Notes: generated by a model not told the origin, from the sequence alone. Counted from the first letter of the stretch, positions 9,570 to 20,004 are shown. The stretch is DNA of 41,969 nucleotides from Kocuria sp. p3-SID1428 (GCF_025149945.1 NZ_JALXVH010000025.1:1-41969), one strand, 5' to 3'. Translations and numbers: made by a program.

Positions 9570-10733
9570 TCATTCGGCGTAGTCGCCCACCAGGTGCACG
9601 GCGCCGCCGTCGACGCCCTTGGCGCCCTGGACCCAGTCCGGGCCCTCGCCCAGGCCGTCGGCCGGCAGGTCCTCGACCTGGCCCATGATCCAGGCGTCCA
9701 TGCCGCGGGAGTGCAGTCGGGCCAGGGCGGAGTCGGCCGCGGACGGATCGACGACCGCGATCATGCCCACGCCCAGGTTCAGCGTGCGCTCCAGATCGGG
9801 CTGCGGGACGCCGCCCAGCGTGCCGATCAGCTGGAAGACCGGCGGAACCGACCAGGTCCCTCGATCGACCACTGCCACGGTGCCCTGCGGCAGCACGCGG
9901 GCCAGGTTGGCGGCCAGTCCTCCGCCGGTCACGTGGGTGAAGCCGCGCACACCCGAGCCGGTCGAGCCGTCGGGGCCGTTGACGGGGAAGGTGCGGGCCA
10001 GGTCCAGGACGTCGGCCGCGTAGACGCGGGTGGGCTCGAGCAGCTCCTCGCCCAGGGTGCGCCCGAACTCCTCGACCTCGCGCTCGAGCGACCAGCCGGC
10101 CACCTCCAGGACGCGGCGGACCAGGGAGTAGCCGTTCGAGTGGATGCCCGATGAGCCCATGGCGATCAGGACGTCGCCCGCGCGCACGCGGTGCGGCCCG
10201 AGCAGCTCGTCGGCTTCAACCACGCCGGTCGTGGCGCCGGCGACGTCGTACTCGTCCGGGCGCAGCAGACCCGGGTGCTCGGCGGTCTCCCCGCCCACCA
10301 GGGCGGCGCCGGCCGCGGAGCAGGCGGCGGCGATGCCGCGCACGATATCGGCGATGCGCTCGGGCACCACCTTGCCCGTGGCGATGTAGTCGGTCATGAA
10401 CAGCGGCTCGGCGCCGACCACCACGATGTCGTCGACGACCATGCCGACCAGGTCCCAGCCGATGGTGTCGTGGATGTCCAGGGCCTGGGCGATCGCGACC
10501 TTGGTGCCCACTCCGTCCGTGGAGGAGGCCAGGTACGGCTTGCGGTAGCCGGTCAGCGCGGAGGCGTCCCACAGCCCGGCGAAGCCGCCGAAACCGCCGA
10601 CGACCTGGGGCGAGTGGGTGTCCTGGATGGCCGCACGCATCAGCTCGACCGCGCGGTCGCCGGCCTCGACGTCGACGCCGGCCGAGGAGTAGGTGATGCT
10701 CTGGGCCGCGTCGGTGCTCTTGTGGTCGGTCAC
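9570..10733 (-). CDS. purM: Phosphoribosylformylglycinamidine cyclo-ligase (AIR synthetase)
   Basis: The 387-residue enzyme closes the imidazole ring: FGAM + ATP gives AIR, step 5 of IMP synthesis, in the cytosol. Family marks are YSSAGVDVEAGDRAV at the N terminus, the FGGFAG strand, ASSTDGVGTKVAIA (metal and ATP site), the DDIVVVGAEPLFMTDYIA segment and GGETAEHPG. The C-terminal half holds SSGIHSNGYSLVR and HVTGGGLAANLARV. The length is slightly above usual because of a short N-terminal leader. The GTG start at 10733 follows AGGAG; upstream codons do not resemble the family. It lies 67 bp downstream of purF on the same strand, so purF-purM cotranscription is likely. The C-terminal residues are acidic and end just before the convergent terminator. 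Confidence 0.97.
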   Translation of the reverse strand: MTDHKSTDAAQSITYSSAGVDVEAGDRAVELMRAAIQDTHSPQVVGGFGGFAGLWDASALTGYRKPYLASSTDGVGTKVAIAQALDIHDTIGWDLVGMVVDDIVVVGAEPLFMTDYIATGKVVPERIADIVRGIAAACSAAGAALVGGETAEHPGLLRPDEYDVAGATTGVVEADELLGPHRVRAGDVLIAMGSSGIHSNGYSLVRRVLEVAGWSLEREVEEFGRTLGEELLEPTRVYAADVLDLARTFPVNGPDGSTGSGVRGFTHVTGGGLAANLARVLPQGTVAVVDRGTWSVPPVFQLIGTLGGVPQPDLERTLNLGVGMIAVVDPSAADSALARLHSRGMDAWIMGQVEDLPADGLGEGPDWVQGAKGVDGGAVHLVGDYAE

Positions 10734-10800
10734 GATGCTCCTGGGATGGCGTGGGATGACGTGGTCGTGGGGATCTGGCGGTGCGGGCCGGCGGCCGCGC

Positions 10801-12483
10801 TCAGCCCTGGGACGGGCTGTGCTCGTCGGAGGTGCGGGTGTCGCGCTCCAGGACCAGGTCCTCGAGCTCGGCATCGGGCCCCGGATCGCAGGATCCGACC
10901 TCCGAGGAGATCTCCGCGTCCTCGGCCAGCTGGATGCGCTCGCCCGAGGCCTCCTCGACGGTCTCCTCCGCGCTCGCCTCGGCGGCGGCCTCCGAGCGTC
11001 CGTGCGGTGCCGCGGCCGCGCGCCGGGCCTCCACGACTGACTTGCCGAGGGCGTCGGCCGCTGGCAGCTCGGTGGGGTAGCGCCCGGAGAAGCAGGCGGT
11101 GCACAGCTCGGAGGGCTCCTGCCGGGTGGCCTCGATCATGCCGTCCTCGGAGATGTAGCCCAGGGAGTCGGCGCCCAGGGAGGCGCGGATGTCGTCGACG
11201 GCCAGCCCATTGGCGATCAGCTCCGCGCGGTTGGCGAAGTCGATGCCGTAGAAGCAGGGCCACTTGATGGGCGGCGAGGAGATGCGCACGTGGACCTCGG
11301 CGGCTCCTGCCTCCCGCAGCATCCGCACCAGCGCGCGCTGGGTGTTGCCGCGCACGATGGAGTCATCGACCACGATCAGCCGCTTGCCGGCGACCACGGA
11401 CTTCAGCGGGTTGAGCTTCAGGCGGATGCCGAGCTGGCGGATCGTGTCCGAGGGCTGGATGAACGTGCGGCCCACGTACGAGTTCTTGACCAGCCCGTTG
11501 CCGAACGGGATGCCGGAGGCCTCGGCGTAGCCGATCGCCGCCGGCGTCCCGGACTCGGGAGTCGGCATGACCAGGTCGGCCTCCACCGGGTGCTCACGGG
11601 CCAGCGCGCGGCCCATGTCCACGCGGGATTCGTAGACCGAGCGGCCGTGGATCGCGGTGTCCGGCCGGGCCAGGTAGACGTACTCGAAGACGCAGGCGGC
11701 GCGACGGACCTCGGCGAAGCGGTGCGAGCGCAGCCCGTCCTCGTCGATCGCGATGAACTCGCCGGGCTCGACCTCGCGCACGAACGAGGCGCCCACGATG
11801 TCCAGGGCTGAGGTCTCGGAGGCCACGACCCAGCCGCGCTCGAGGCGTCCCAGCACCAGGGGCCGGATGCCCTGGGGGTCGCGGGCGGCGTAGAGGGTGT
11901 GCTCGTCCATGAAGCTCAGGCAGAAGGAGCCCACCAGCTGGGGCAGCAGTGCCAGCGCCGCCTCCTCGAGGGAGCCGTGCGGGTGCTCGGCCAGCAGCGA
12001 GGTCACCAGCGCCGTGTCCGTGGTGTTGCCGCGGGCCATCTCACCGCGCGACGGGAATCCGGACTTGTCGATGAGGCGGTCGTAGAGCTCCGCGGAGTTG
12101 GTGAGGTTGCCGTTGTGGGCCAGGGCGACCGTGCCGTGGGGAGTGGCGCCCAGGGTCGGCTGCGCATTGGTCCAGGTCGAGCCGCCGGTGGTCGAGTAGC
12201 GGCAGTGCCCCACGGCCATGTGCCCGATCAGGGTGTTCAGCGTGGTCTCGTCGAAGACCTGGGAGACCAGGCCCATGTCCTTGTAGACGCTGATCCGCTC
12301 GCCGTTGGAGGCCGCGATCCCCGCGGACTCCTGGCCCCGGTGCTGGATCGCGTAGAGGCCGAAGTAGGTCAGCTTGGCGACGTCCTCGCCGGGGGCCCAG
12401 ACGCCGAAGACCCCGCACTCGTCCTGGGGGGCCTTGTCGTCGTCGAAGGTCTCGTGGGTCAGTCGTCCATCGGGTCGCAGCAC
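10801..12483 (-). CDS. purF: Amidophosphoribosyltransferase
   Basis: The 560-residue enzyme catalyses the committed step of purine synthesis: PRPP + glutamine gives phosphoribosylamine. It has an Ntn-type glutaminase domain with nucleophile Cys23 (CGVFGVWAP) after a 22-residue propeptide, and GHCRYSTTG. The phosphoribosyltransferase domain has the PRPP loop VVDDSIVRGNT. CTACFSG and an upstream Cys point to the [4Fe-4S] class seen in Bacillus PurF. GTG at 12483 was chosen because GGGAG lies about 9 nt upstream, the start is 4 nt past the preceding stop, and the propeptide then has the usual length; an ATG at 12516 has no binding site. About 80 acidic residues follow the usual C terminus, rich in Ala/Glu/Ser. 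Confidence 0.96.
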   Translation of the reverse strand: MLRPDGRLTHETFDDDKAPQDECGVFGVWAPGEDVAKLTYFGLYAIQHRGQESAGIAASNGERISVYKDMGLVSQVFDETTLNTLIGHMAVGHCRYSTTGGSTWTNAQPTLGATPHGTVALAHNGNLTNSAELYDRLIDKSGFPSRGEMARGNTTDTALVTSLLAEHPHGSLEEAALALLPQLVGSFCLSFMDEHTLYAARDPQGIRPLVLGRLERGWVVASETSALDIVGASFVREVEPGEFIAIDEDGLRSHRFAEVRRAACVFEYVYLARPDTAIHGRSVYESRVDMGRALAREHPVEADLVMPTPESGTPAAIGYAEASGIPFGNGLVKNSYVGRTFIQPSDTIRQLGIRLKLNPLKSVVAGKRLIVVDDSIVRGNTQRALVRMLREAGAAEVHVRISSPPIKWPCFYGIDFANRAELIANGLAVDDIRASLGADSLGYISEDGMIEATRQEPSELCTACFSGRYPTELPAADALGKSVVEARRAAAAPHGRSEAAAEASAEETVEEASGERIQLAEDAEISSEVGSCDPGPDAELEDLVLERDTRTSDEHSPSQG

Positions 12484-12487
12484 GGGT

Positions 12488-12913
12488 TCAGTCTCCCACG
12501 TCGGCGGATCGGTCATGCGGCGCGGCGCCGGGGCGCTCGCCGCCCTCGTGGGCAGGGGACTCACGGCGGTCCTGCTCTCCGGGCCTGCCTGACTCCACAT
12601 GGGCCTGCACGTCCCGAGCCCGGCGCACCGAGAGGCGGTCGGCGAGCACATAGGCCACAGCGCCCAGGGCCATGCCGAGCAGTCCGAAGATCACGGCCAT
12701 GTAGCCGATGACCTGGGCGGTCGTGAACTCCACGCTGCCCGATCCGACCACTCCGATGACCAGGCCTGCGATCAGCCCGATCACCGCGCCGGTGCTCAGG
12801 AACACGGAGACCCTGGGCGCCCTTCGCAGGCTGAGGGTGGTGAGCCGGTCCTGGTCCTCGGCGGAGGCCGCGGAGCCGTGAGGAGGCGTGGTCGGGGAGT
12901 CAGCGGAGGGCAT
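12488..12913 (-). CDS. Small membrane protein upstream of purF
   Basis: The 141-residue product has a polar N terminus, two hydrophobic segments (about 38-60 with the glycine-rich GLIAGLVIGVVGSGS, and about 68-92) and a charged C-terminal tail that is probably disordered. It resembles the small two-helix proteins often found next to purF in Micrococcaceae; I know of no assigned function. The stop lies 4 nt from the GTG of purF, so the two are likely translated in succession and cotranscribed. TATCCT 7 nt upstream of the ATG suggests that this is the first gene of a purF-purM transcript and is read from a leaderless mRNA. Confidence 0.8.
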   Translation of the reverse strand: MPSADSPTTPPHGSAASAEDQDRLTTLSLRRAPRVSVFLSTGAVIGLIAGLVIGVVGSGSVEFTTAQVIGYMAVIFGLLGMALGAVAYVLADRLSVRRARDVQAHVESGRPGEQDRRESPAHEGGERPGAAPHDRSADVGD

Positions 12914-12920
12914 GGGTCTC

Positions 12921-12926
12921 AGGATA
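12921..12926 (-). promoter_or_regulatory. Candidate leaderless -10 element (TATCCT) for the purF operon
   Basis: TATCCT is followed by GAGACCC (7 nt) and ATG on the minus strand, with no ribosome-binding site between. If it is real, the whole membrane protein-purF-purM transcript starts here. Confidence 0.5.
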
Positions 12927-12983
12927 ACGGCCGCGGAGGCATGCACCTTCCGCCAGGGCGAACCCTGCGAGGAGGTGTGCGTC

Positions 12984-13346
12984 TCAGGGGCCGATCAGCG
13001 GCAGGACGCCTGAGAGGTCGGTGCGCGTCCCGGACGCCGCGACCCGGCGCTCGGCCACGGCATCCGCCCAGCTCAGGCGGCCCGTGGCCAGCTCGAGCCA
13101 CGTCCGGGCATCGGTCTCGACCACGTTCGGCGGCGTGCCGCGGGTGTGGCGAGGGCCCTCGATGCACTGGGTCACGCCCAGCGGAGGCACCCGGACCTCC
13201 ACCGAGTTGCCCGGCGCGCGCTCGGCCAGCTCCTCGAGGGTGAAGCGCACGGCGGTGGCCACCGTGCGGCGCGGGGGCTCGTCCTCGCGCCGCCACGCGG
13301 CCACGGCCAAGGTGCCGTCGGCGGGGTCGATCCGGCGCCGGGCCAT
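12984..13346 (-). CDS. Sterol carrier (SCP2-like) family protein
   Basis: The 120-residue protein begins MARRRIDPADGTLAVAAW and carries a short alpha/beta domain ending GRLSWADAVAERRVAASGTRTDLSGVLPL. This matches the small actinobacterial sterol carrier family; the closing segment with W, A and G is typical of the SCP2 lid. Members bind lipids or other hydrophobic ligands; the ligand is unknown. The ATG overlaps the asparaginase stop codon (ATGA, 13343-13346), so the two genes are translationally coupled. Long frames through this locus in the third frame are shadows. Confidence 0.8.
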   Translation of the reverse strand: MARRRIDPADGTLAVAAWRREDEPPRRTVATAVRFTLEELAERAPGNSVEVRVPPLGVTQCIEGPRHTRGTPPNVVETDARTWLELATGRLSWADAVAERRVAASGTRTDLSGVLPLIGP

Positions 13347-14392
13347 CAGCTGCGCCTCCGCGCGCCCGCCGGCTCGATCGGGCCCTGGCCGTGCTCGGCC
13401 AGCTCCTCGACGACGGCCGGTGCCAGCTCGAAGCCGCCCACGAGCTCTCCGGCGCCCGTGATGCGCTCGGCGACGTCCTCGATCACGGGCCGGGCCCGCC
13501 CGGGGTCGATCGCCCCGGCGGCGACCAGCAGGTTCAGGCCCACGAGCGCGTTGACGCGGCTGGAGCCGTCGAGGGTCTTGACGGCCACGGAGTATCCGCC
13601 GGTGGTGCCCAGGCCCAGCACTCCCTCGGCGCCGAGCTTGGCGATGACGTCGAGCTGCTCCATGATCACGGTGTTCGACCGGCCAGGGCCCTCGACGAAC
13701 TCGGGGTAGTCGAGCATGGCGGTGGCGACCGTGGCCATGCGGGCCTCGGCGCGGATGTTGCGCGCGGCGGCCCCCAGCGACGAGTACGCCCGGCCCAGCC
13801 CGCTCAGCGAGACGGCGGCCAGGGGAGCCCCGCAGCCGTCGACCCCCACCAGGGCCGGCTGCTCGCCGGTGACCTCGGCGATCACGCGCAGGACCTCCTG
13901 CTGCAGCGGGTGCTGCGGATCCAGGTAGGTCTGCGGATCCCAGTCGTTGACCGCGCAGGCGGCCAGGAAGGCCGCGTGCTTGCCCGAGCAGTTGTAGAAC
14001 AGGGGCGAGTCCTTCTCCTGGGGGCGGTGCCGGCCCACGGCGGGGCACTGCAGCGTGGCCTCCTCGACGCCTGCCTCCTCGAGGATCGAGCGCACAGCGG
14101 CGACCTGGTCGTCGTCGGCCCGGTGGGACCCGGAGGCGATCGCGATCTGGCCCAGGCTGAGGATCGCCCCCGCGTTCATGGCGGCGATGGTCTGGAACGG
14201 CTTGAGCGTCGAGCGCGGGAAGATCGGCGTGTCGACATCGCCCAGGCTGATCAGCCGCCGTCCGTCCGGACCCGTCACCACCGCGGAGCCGAGGTGGCGG
14301 GTCTCCACGAAGCCGCTGCGCCGCAGGAGGGCGATCTCCACGGCGGAGGAGGCGGCGAAGGTCTCGTCGGGGCTCGGATTCTGCGTCGTCAT
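13346..14392 (-). CDS. L-asparaginase II-type amidohydrolase
   Basis: The 348-residue product belongs to the asparaginase II family first described in Rhizobium, which lacks the classic TTGG triads of E. coli AnsA/B. It should hydrolyse L-asparagine to aspartate and ammonia. Family features include VETRHLGSAVV near the N terminus, IFPRSTLKPFQ, ASGSHRADD, NCSGKHAAFL and GVDGCGAPLAA; SGKH and the Ser/Lys pair are thought to be catalytic. No signal peptide is seen, so it is probably cytosolic. The ATG at 14392 has the GATACT element six bases upstream; an in-frame ATG at 14410 would add six residues. It is coupled to the SCP2-like gene downstream. Confidence 0.92.
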   Translation of the reverse strand: MTTQNPSPDETFAASSAVEIALLRRSGFVETRHLGSAVVTGPDGRRLISLGDVDTPIFPRSTLKPFQTIAAMNAGAILSLGQIAIASGSHRADDDQVAAVRSILEEAGVEEATLQCPAVGRHRPQEKDSPLFYNCSGKHAAFLAACAVNDWDPQTYLDPQHPLQQEVLRVIAEVTGEQPALVGVDGCGAPLAAVSLSGLGRAYSSLGAAARNIRAEARMATVATAMLDYPEFVEGPGRSNTVIMEQLDVIAKLGAEGVLGLGTTGGYSVAVKTLDGSSRVNALVGLNLLVAAGAIDPGRARPVIEDVAERITGAGELVGGFELAPAVVEELAEHGQGPIEPAGARRRS

Positions 14393-14398
14393 GGCCCC

Positions 14399-14404
14399 AG
14401 TATC
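14399..14404 (-). promoter_or_regulatory. Candidate leaderless -10 element (GATACT)
   Basis: On the minus strand GATACT is followed by GGGGCC (6 nt) and the ATG of the asparaginase gene. The first base departs from TANNNT, so support is weaker than at the other sites. Confidence 0.35.
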
Positions 14405-14444
14405 GGTCATCCGACGGCCCGCGCGCCCGGCCGCTGGTCGGCAC

Positions 14445-14450
14445 TAGGCT
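14445..14450 (+). promoter_or_regulatory. Candidate leaderless -10 element (TAGGCT) for purD-purC
   Basis: TAGGCT is followed by GGGCAC (6 nt) and the GTG at 14457. The divergent asparaginase element at 14399-14404 lies only 40 bp away, so the two promoters are almost back to back. Confidence 0.5.
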
Positions 14451-14456
14451 GGGCAC

Positions 14457-16793
<2,337 letters not shown>

Positions 16794-17185
16794 TCGACAC
16801 CGCCGCACGGCCTCGGAGCTCAGTCCTCGGAAGAAGATCTCGAGAACCTGGACCAAAGTCCATAGTGCGAATGCATGGAGTCATCGGATACTCGTAGTGA
16901 GCGAAAGCCGTGACGACCAGACGCGGCTGAACGACTCGGTGAGGAACTCCTCGCCGCACCCCCGGGATGTTCCACCTCCCGGAGCCAGGGCGCAGCGCGG
17001 AGTCCGGATCGGTATCGCTCCTGAAGGACCTTCGAGGTCTGGTGCTCTCCCCACCGCCTCGGTTCCGGGCAGCCGCGCGAGGACTGGATCCCCTCGCAGG
17101 ACGGCGCGGAGCAGGTCCCTGAGGTGGAACGACGAGCGGCCCCTTCTGCCCATGGAGGGGCCGCTCAACGTTTCCCGGGGTCTTC
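16794..17185. other. Intergenic stretch with no supported gene
   Basis: These 392 bp hold no frame with family features. Visible elements are the inverted repeat TGGAC-CAAA-GTCCA (16849-16862), a short less GC-rich patch (about 16850-16910) that could be a promoter, and the hairpin at 17134-17166. The repeat loosely resembles boxes bound by NarL/FixJ-type regulators such as DosR, but it is too short to assign. Open frames here are high-GC artefacts. Confidence 0.6.
17134..17166. terminator. Hairpin terminator
   Basis: An 11-bp perfect stem (GAGCGGCCCCT / AGGGGCCGCTC) with an 11-nt loop. It lies 19 bp past the stop of the minus-strand reductase remnant and probably served as that gene's original terminator. 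Confidence 0.75.
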
Positions 17186-17440
17186 TCAGCGCCGCTCGGG
17201 CAGGGCCGAGAGGTGCTCGTGGATCAGCGAAACCGCCGCCGCCCCCTCGCCGGTGGCCGAGGCGACGCGCTTCATGGATCCCGCACGCACGTCGCCGGCG
17301 CACAGCACGCCCGGCACCGCGGTGGACAGCTGCGCAGGCGGCACATCCCCCTGCCAGTGCTCGGTGGGGATGTCCGGGCCGGTGAGCACGAAGCCCCGCT
17401 CGTCCAGGCACACCGCCTCGGGCAGCCAGTCGCAATGCGG
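17186..17440 (-). pseudogene. C-terminal remnant of a thioredoxin-reductase-like flavoprotein
   Basis: The frame reads HCDWLPEAV, then DERGFVLTGPD, and GVLCAGDVRAGSMKRVASATGEG, followed by a closing helix and a normal stop. This is the tail of the thioredoxin-reductase-like family found in actinobacteria, sometimes fused to regulatory domains; the GDVR-GS-KRVA motif contacts FAD. About the first two thirds of the protein (FAD and NADPH Rossmann folds, CxxC) are missing. Homology stops at a C/G run near 17440 where the antiporter remnant begins in another frame. An ATG-started 75-residue frame (17186-17413) exists but cannot make an enzyme. Confidence 0.8.
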
Positions 17441-18423
17441 GGGGGCCCAGCATCACCACGAGCGCGGAAAGCACGAGCAGGTCGTGGTGAGGGACATCGG
17501 CCGGGATGATGAACACGGCGGCGATCGTGACGACGCGGCGCATCCCGGCCCAGCCGGTGAGGATCGCGTAGGACCAGGGCTCCCGGTCCGCGGGTGCGGT
17601 GCGCAGCCCACGCAGCCAGTGGGTCAGCAGGACCCAGGCCATGCGGGTGACGATGACCGCGGCGAGCACGCCGGCGCAGACGAGCACCACGCGCGACCGG
17701 GCGACCGTGACGTCCAGGCCGGTGACGATCGAGACCACCTGCAGGTCGATCAGCAGGAAGATCGCGTGCTCGAGCAGGAAGGCCACGGTGGTCCAGGTGG
17801 TCCGCTTCGTGATCCGGGACCCCGAAGCCTGCACAACGGGAGCCTTGTGCCCGATCAGGGCGCCCCCTCCGGCGGCGATGAGGAAGTCCAGGGAGATCGA
17901 GCCCAGGCCCACCGCACCCGTGATCGCCGCGATCGCGGTGCGCAGTGAGACGAGCGCGGTGGCGTCATTGAGCAGGGATTCGCCCTCGAGCACGGTCACG
18001 ATCCTGCGGGGCAGTCCGATCCGCCGGGCTACGGCGCTGGCGGACACGGCATCCGGTGGGGCCACCACCGCGCCCAGCGCCAGGGCCACCGGCCAGGGGA
18101 TGTCTGGCATCAGCAGGTGCAGGACCCAGCCGACGGTGAAGGTGGTGACGACCACCGTCGTGACGGACAGCAGGATCACCGAGGTCAGGTTCGCCCGGAT
18201 GTCGATGATCGAGGTCTGCAGCGCCGAGGACTGCAGCATCGGCGGCAGAAGTCCCACGAGCACGAGCTCGGGACCGAGCTCGACGACCGGAACGAAGGGC
18301 AGCAGCGAACCGATCACGCCCAGCGCGATGAGGACCATGGGCGCGGGCAGCTGCAGCCGCTCGCTCAGGGCAGTGCCGGCGAGGAGGGTGACGACGATGC
18401 CGACAAGCAGCAGGGCGGTGTGA
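17441..18423 (-). pseudogene. Remnant of an NhaP/CPA1-type Na+/H+ antiporter
   Basis: The minus strand reads as a membrane antiporter. It shows ALSERLQLPAPMVLIALGV, GPELVLVGLLPPMLQSSALQ, GAVVAPPDAVSASAVARRIGLP, VLEGESLLNDATALV and GHKAPVVQ, then FLLEHAIFLL and GWAGMRRVVTIAA. These are core motifs of CPA1 exchangers. Three defects argue for a dead gene. No ATG, GTG or TTG precedes the first conserved residues in frame; the nearest ATG lies inside the first helix. From memory of the family, about 60 residues between LIAAGGGA and LIGHKAP are absent. After LVVMLGPP the reading runs off frame into the reductase fragment. Motif conservation suggests recent decay. It begins about 60 bp past the tRNA-Pro terminator. 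Confidence 0.75.
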
Positions 18424-18482
18424 GTGCGGACTTGATAGTCAGTGCGGGACCGGGCGGCGGAGGCTCGGCTCCGCGGGTACGA

Positions 18483-18520
18483 CGAAGGCCCCGGCCCATG
18501 TCCTGGGTCCGGGGCCTTCG
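18483..18520. terminator. Terminator of tRNA-Pro
   Basis: A perfect 12-bp stem (CGAAGGCCCCGG / CCGGGGCCTTCG) continues inward with CCC/GGG across one bulged base. It lies 13 bp past the 3' end of the minus-strand tRNA. Confidence 0.85.
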
Positions 18521-18532
18521 CCCTGGTGAGTG

Positions 18533-18606
18533 TCGGGATGACAGGATTTGAACCTGCGACCTCCTCGTCCCGAACGAGGCGCGCTACCAAGCTGCGCCAC
18601 ATCCCG
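18533..18606 (-). tRNA. tRNA-Pro (CGG anticodon)
   Basis: The 74-nt minus-strand sequence folds as a cloverleaf. The acceptor stem is CGGGATG/CATCCCG with discriminator A at 18533. The anticodon arm is CCTCG-TTCGGGA-CGAGG, giving anticodon CGG, and the T arm holds GGTTCAAATCC. The 5' sequence CGGGATGTGGCGCAG is typical of bacterial proline tRNAs. CCA is not encoded. Decaying antiporter and reductase remnants lie just beyond its 3' end, a position often used for integration, but no integrase or att repeat is visible. Confidence 0.95.
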
Positions 18607-18691
18607 ATTGCGCCGGACTCGCGTCGCGGCAACCCTGCCAGTGTAGGGGCATCCGAGGGGGAAGTGAAATCAGCCTCGCGCGGGCAGTCCC

Positions 18692-19552
18692 TCAGGCGCT
18701 GATCGACAGGAAGGTCTCGCGCATGCGCTGGGGGTCCGGTTCCAGGCCGGTGAAGTGCCGGAAGGCGTCCACGGCCTGGAACACCGCCATGCGACCGCCG
18801 TCCAGGACCCGGCAGCCGCGGGCCTCGGCCTCCTCCAGCAGCTGGGTGCGCAGCGGCATGTAGACGATCTCGGCAACCCACTGCCGAGGTTCCAGCACTG
18901 CGGTGTCGAAGGAGGTCCCCGGGTGGGCCGACATCCCCATGGGCGTCGCATTGACCACGCCGTCGCAGCCCGGCAGGATCTCGGCGACCTGCTGCGGGGG
19001 CAGGGCGCGCGCCGCGGCGCGGCCGGCCGCGAGGTTCAGCGAGTCCACGAGCTCCTGCGCGTGCTGCGGATCCAGGTCGCTGACGAGCAGCTGCCCGACG
19101 CCCATGGAGACCAGCGCCGAGGCCACCGCTGTGCCGGCCCCGCCGGTGCCGATCTGCAGGACCGTCTCCGTGGTCACGCCGGACAGCCCGTCGAGGAAGC
19201 CGCGGCGGAAGCCGGAGACGTCGGTGTTGTGCCCGATCAGGGCCCCGTCCGCCCGGATCACGACGGTGTTGGCCGCACCCAGGCGGCGGACGTCATCGTC
19301 GATCTCGTCGAGCAGCCCGACGACGGCGCGCTTGTGCGGGTGCGTGATGTTCAGCCCGTCGAAGCCCAGGTCCCGAGCAGCGTGCAGGACCTCCGCCAGG
19401 GGGCGATCCCGCAGACCGGGGGAAAGGGTGTCCAGGCGCCGGTAGATCGTGGGCAGCCCCTGGGCCATGCCCTCGGCCTCGTGCATGGGGGGAGTGCGCG
19501 ACAGCGAGATGTCGTCGCCGATCAGTCCCAGCAGCAGGGTGCGCTCGCTCAT
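18692..19552 (-). CDS. Shikimate/quinate dehydrogenase (catabolic AroE/QsuD type)
   Basis: The 286-residue enzyme belongs to the shikimate dehydrogenase family. It shows LIGDDISLSRTPPMHEAEG (substrate-binding Ser/Thr), NITHPHK with the catalytic lysine, and NTDVSGF with the catalytic Asp. The nucleotide-binding loop is GTGGAGTAVASAL, and the strand after it ends VSDLD. The Asp there, in place of the basic NRT-type patch of biosynthetic AroE, suggests NAD rather than NADP; with the SRTPPMHEAEG start it resembles the quinate/shikimate dehydrogenase of Corynebacterium. It should oxidise quinate or shikimate to the 3-dehydro acids. The ATG overlaps the aroQ stop by 4 bp (ATGA), so the genes are coupled. 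The cluster context supports a catabolic role. Confidence 0.92.
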   Translation of the reverse strand: MSERTLLLGLIGDDISLSRTPPMHEAEGMAQGLPTIYRRLDTLSPGLRDRPLAEVLHAARDLGFDGLNITHPHKRAVVGLLDEIDDDVRRLGAANTVVIRADGALIGHNTDVSGFRRGFLDGLSGVTTETVLQIGTGGAGTAVASALVSMGVGQLLVSDLDPQHAQELVDSLNLAAGRAAARALPPQQVAEILPGCDGVVNATPMGMSAHPGTSFDTAVLEPRQWVAEIVYMPLRTQLLEEAEARGCRVLDGGRMAVFQAVDAFRHFTGLEPDPQRMRETFLSISA

Positions 19553-20004
19553 GCCACTGCGTCCTGCCCGTAGCGGGTCATCAGGAGCTCCAGCGCGTAG
19601 AGGTAGCCGTGGGCCCCTGCCCCGGCGATCACGGCCTCGGCCACCGGGGAGAGGTAGGACAGGTGGCGGAAATCCTCGCGGGCGTGCGGGTTGGACAGGT
19701 GCACCTCGACGGTCGGCAGCTCGGAGGCCTTGACGGCGTCATGGAGGCTGACCGAGGTGTGGGTCAGCCCCGCGCCGTTGAGCACGCAGCCCAGGTGCGT
19801 GCCGCGGGCCTTCTGAAGGGCATCGATCAGCTCGCCCTCGTGATTCGACTGCAGGAACTCGACCTCGACGCCCAGGGACTCAGCGCGCTCGACGACCAGG
19901 GCCCGGATGTCCTCCAGCGTCTGCGAGCCGTAGATCTCCGGCTCGCGGGTGCCGAGCATGTTCAGGTTGGGCCCGTTCAGGACCAGGATGCGGGGGCGGG
20001 TCAT
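19549..20004 (-). CDS. aroQ: Type II 3-dehydroquinate dehydratase
   Basis: The 151-residue protein is a type II dehydroquinase, which interconverts 3-dehydroquinate and 3-dehydroshikimate. Family marks are the N-terminal LNGPNLNMLGTREPEIYG with the active-site Arg and Tyr, FLQSNHEGELID with the conserved Asn and His region, and VEVHLSNPHAREDFRH with the substrate-binding His and Arg. The third motif reads NGAGLTHTSVSLHDA; biosynthetic enzymes usually have NPGAYTHTS there, and the altered loop is like that of catabolic paralogues such as QsuC. The start follows AAGGAGA. It is coupled to the dehydrogenase gene and is probably transcribed with it. A second, biosynthetic aroQ may exist elsewhere. 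Confidence 0.95.
   Translation of the reverse strand: MTRPRILVLNGPNLNMLGTREPEIYGSQTLEDIRALVVERAESLGVEVEFLQSNHEGELIDALQKARGTHLGCVLNGAGLTHTSVSLHDAVKASELPTVEVHLSNPHAREDFRHLSYLSPVAEAVIAGAGAHGYLYALELLMTRYGQDAVA

Noticed and set aside
12484..12516. ATG at 12516 as the purF start
   Set aside because: No ribosome-binding site and a propeptide longer than usual; GTG at 12483 has GGGAG and the expected length.
16849..16862. DosR-type box
   Set aside because: The repeat is short, lacks the flanking G/C pattern, and no dormancy gene follows.
18533..18606. Integrated element at tRNA-Pro
   Set aside because: No integrase, no direct repeat of the tRNA end and no phage or plasmid genes; only two decayed chromosomal-type genes.
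16881..18881. A 666-codon minus-strand frame as one intact antiporter gene
   Set aside because: It begins through tRNA-Pro, lacks a start near the antiporter homology and ends as antisense-like residues across the reductase tail.
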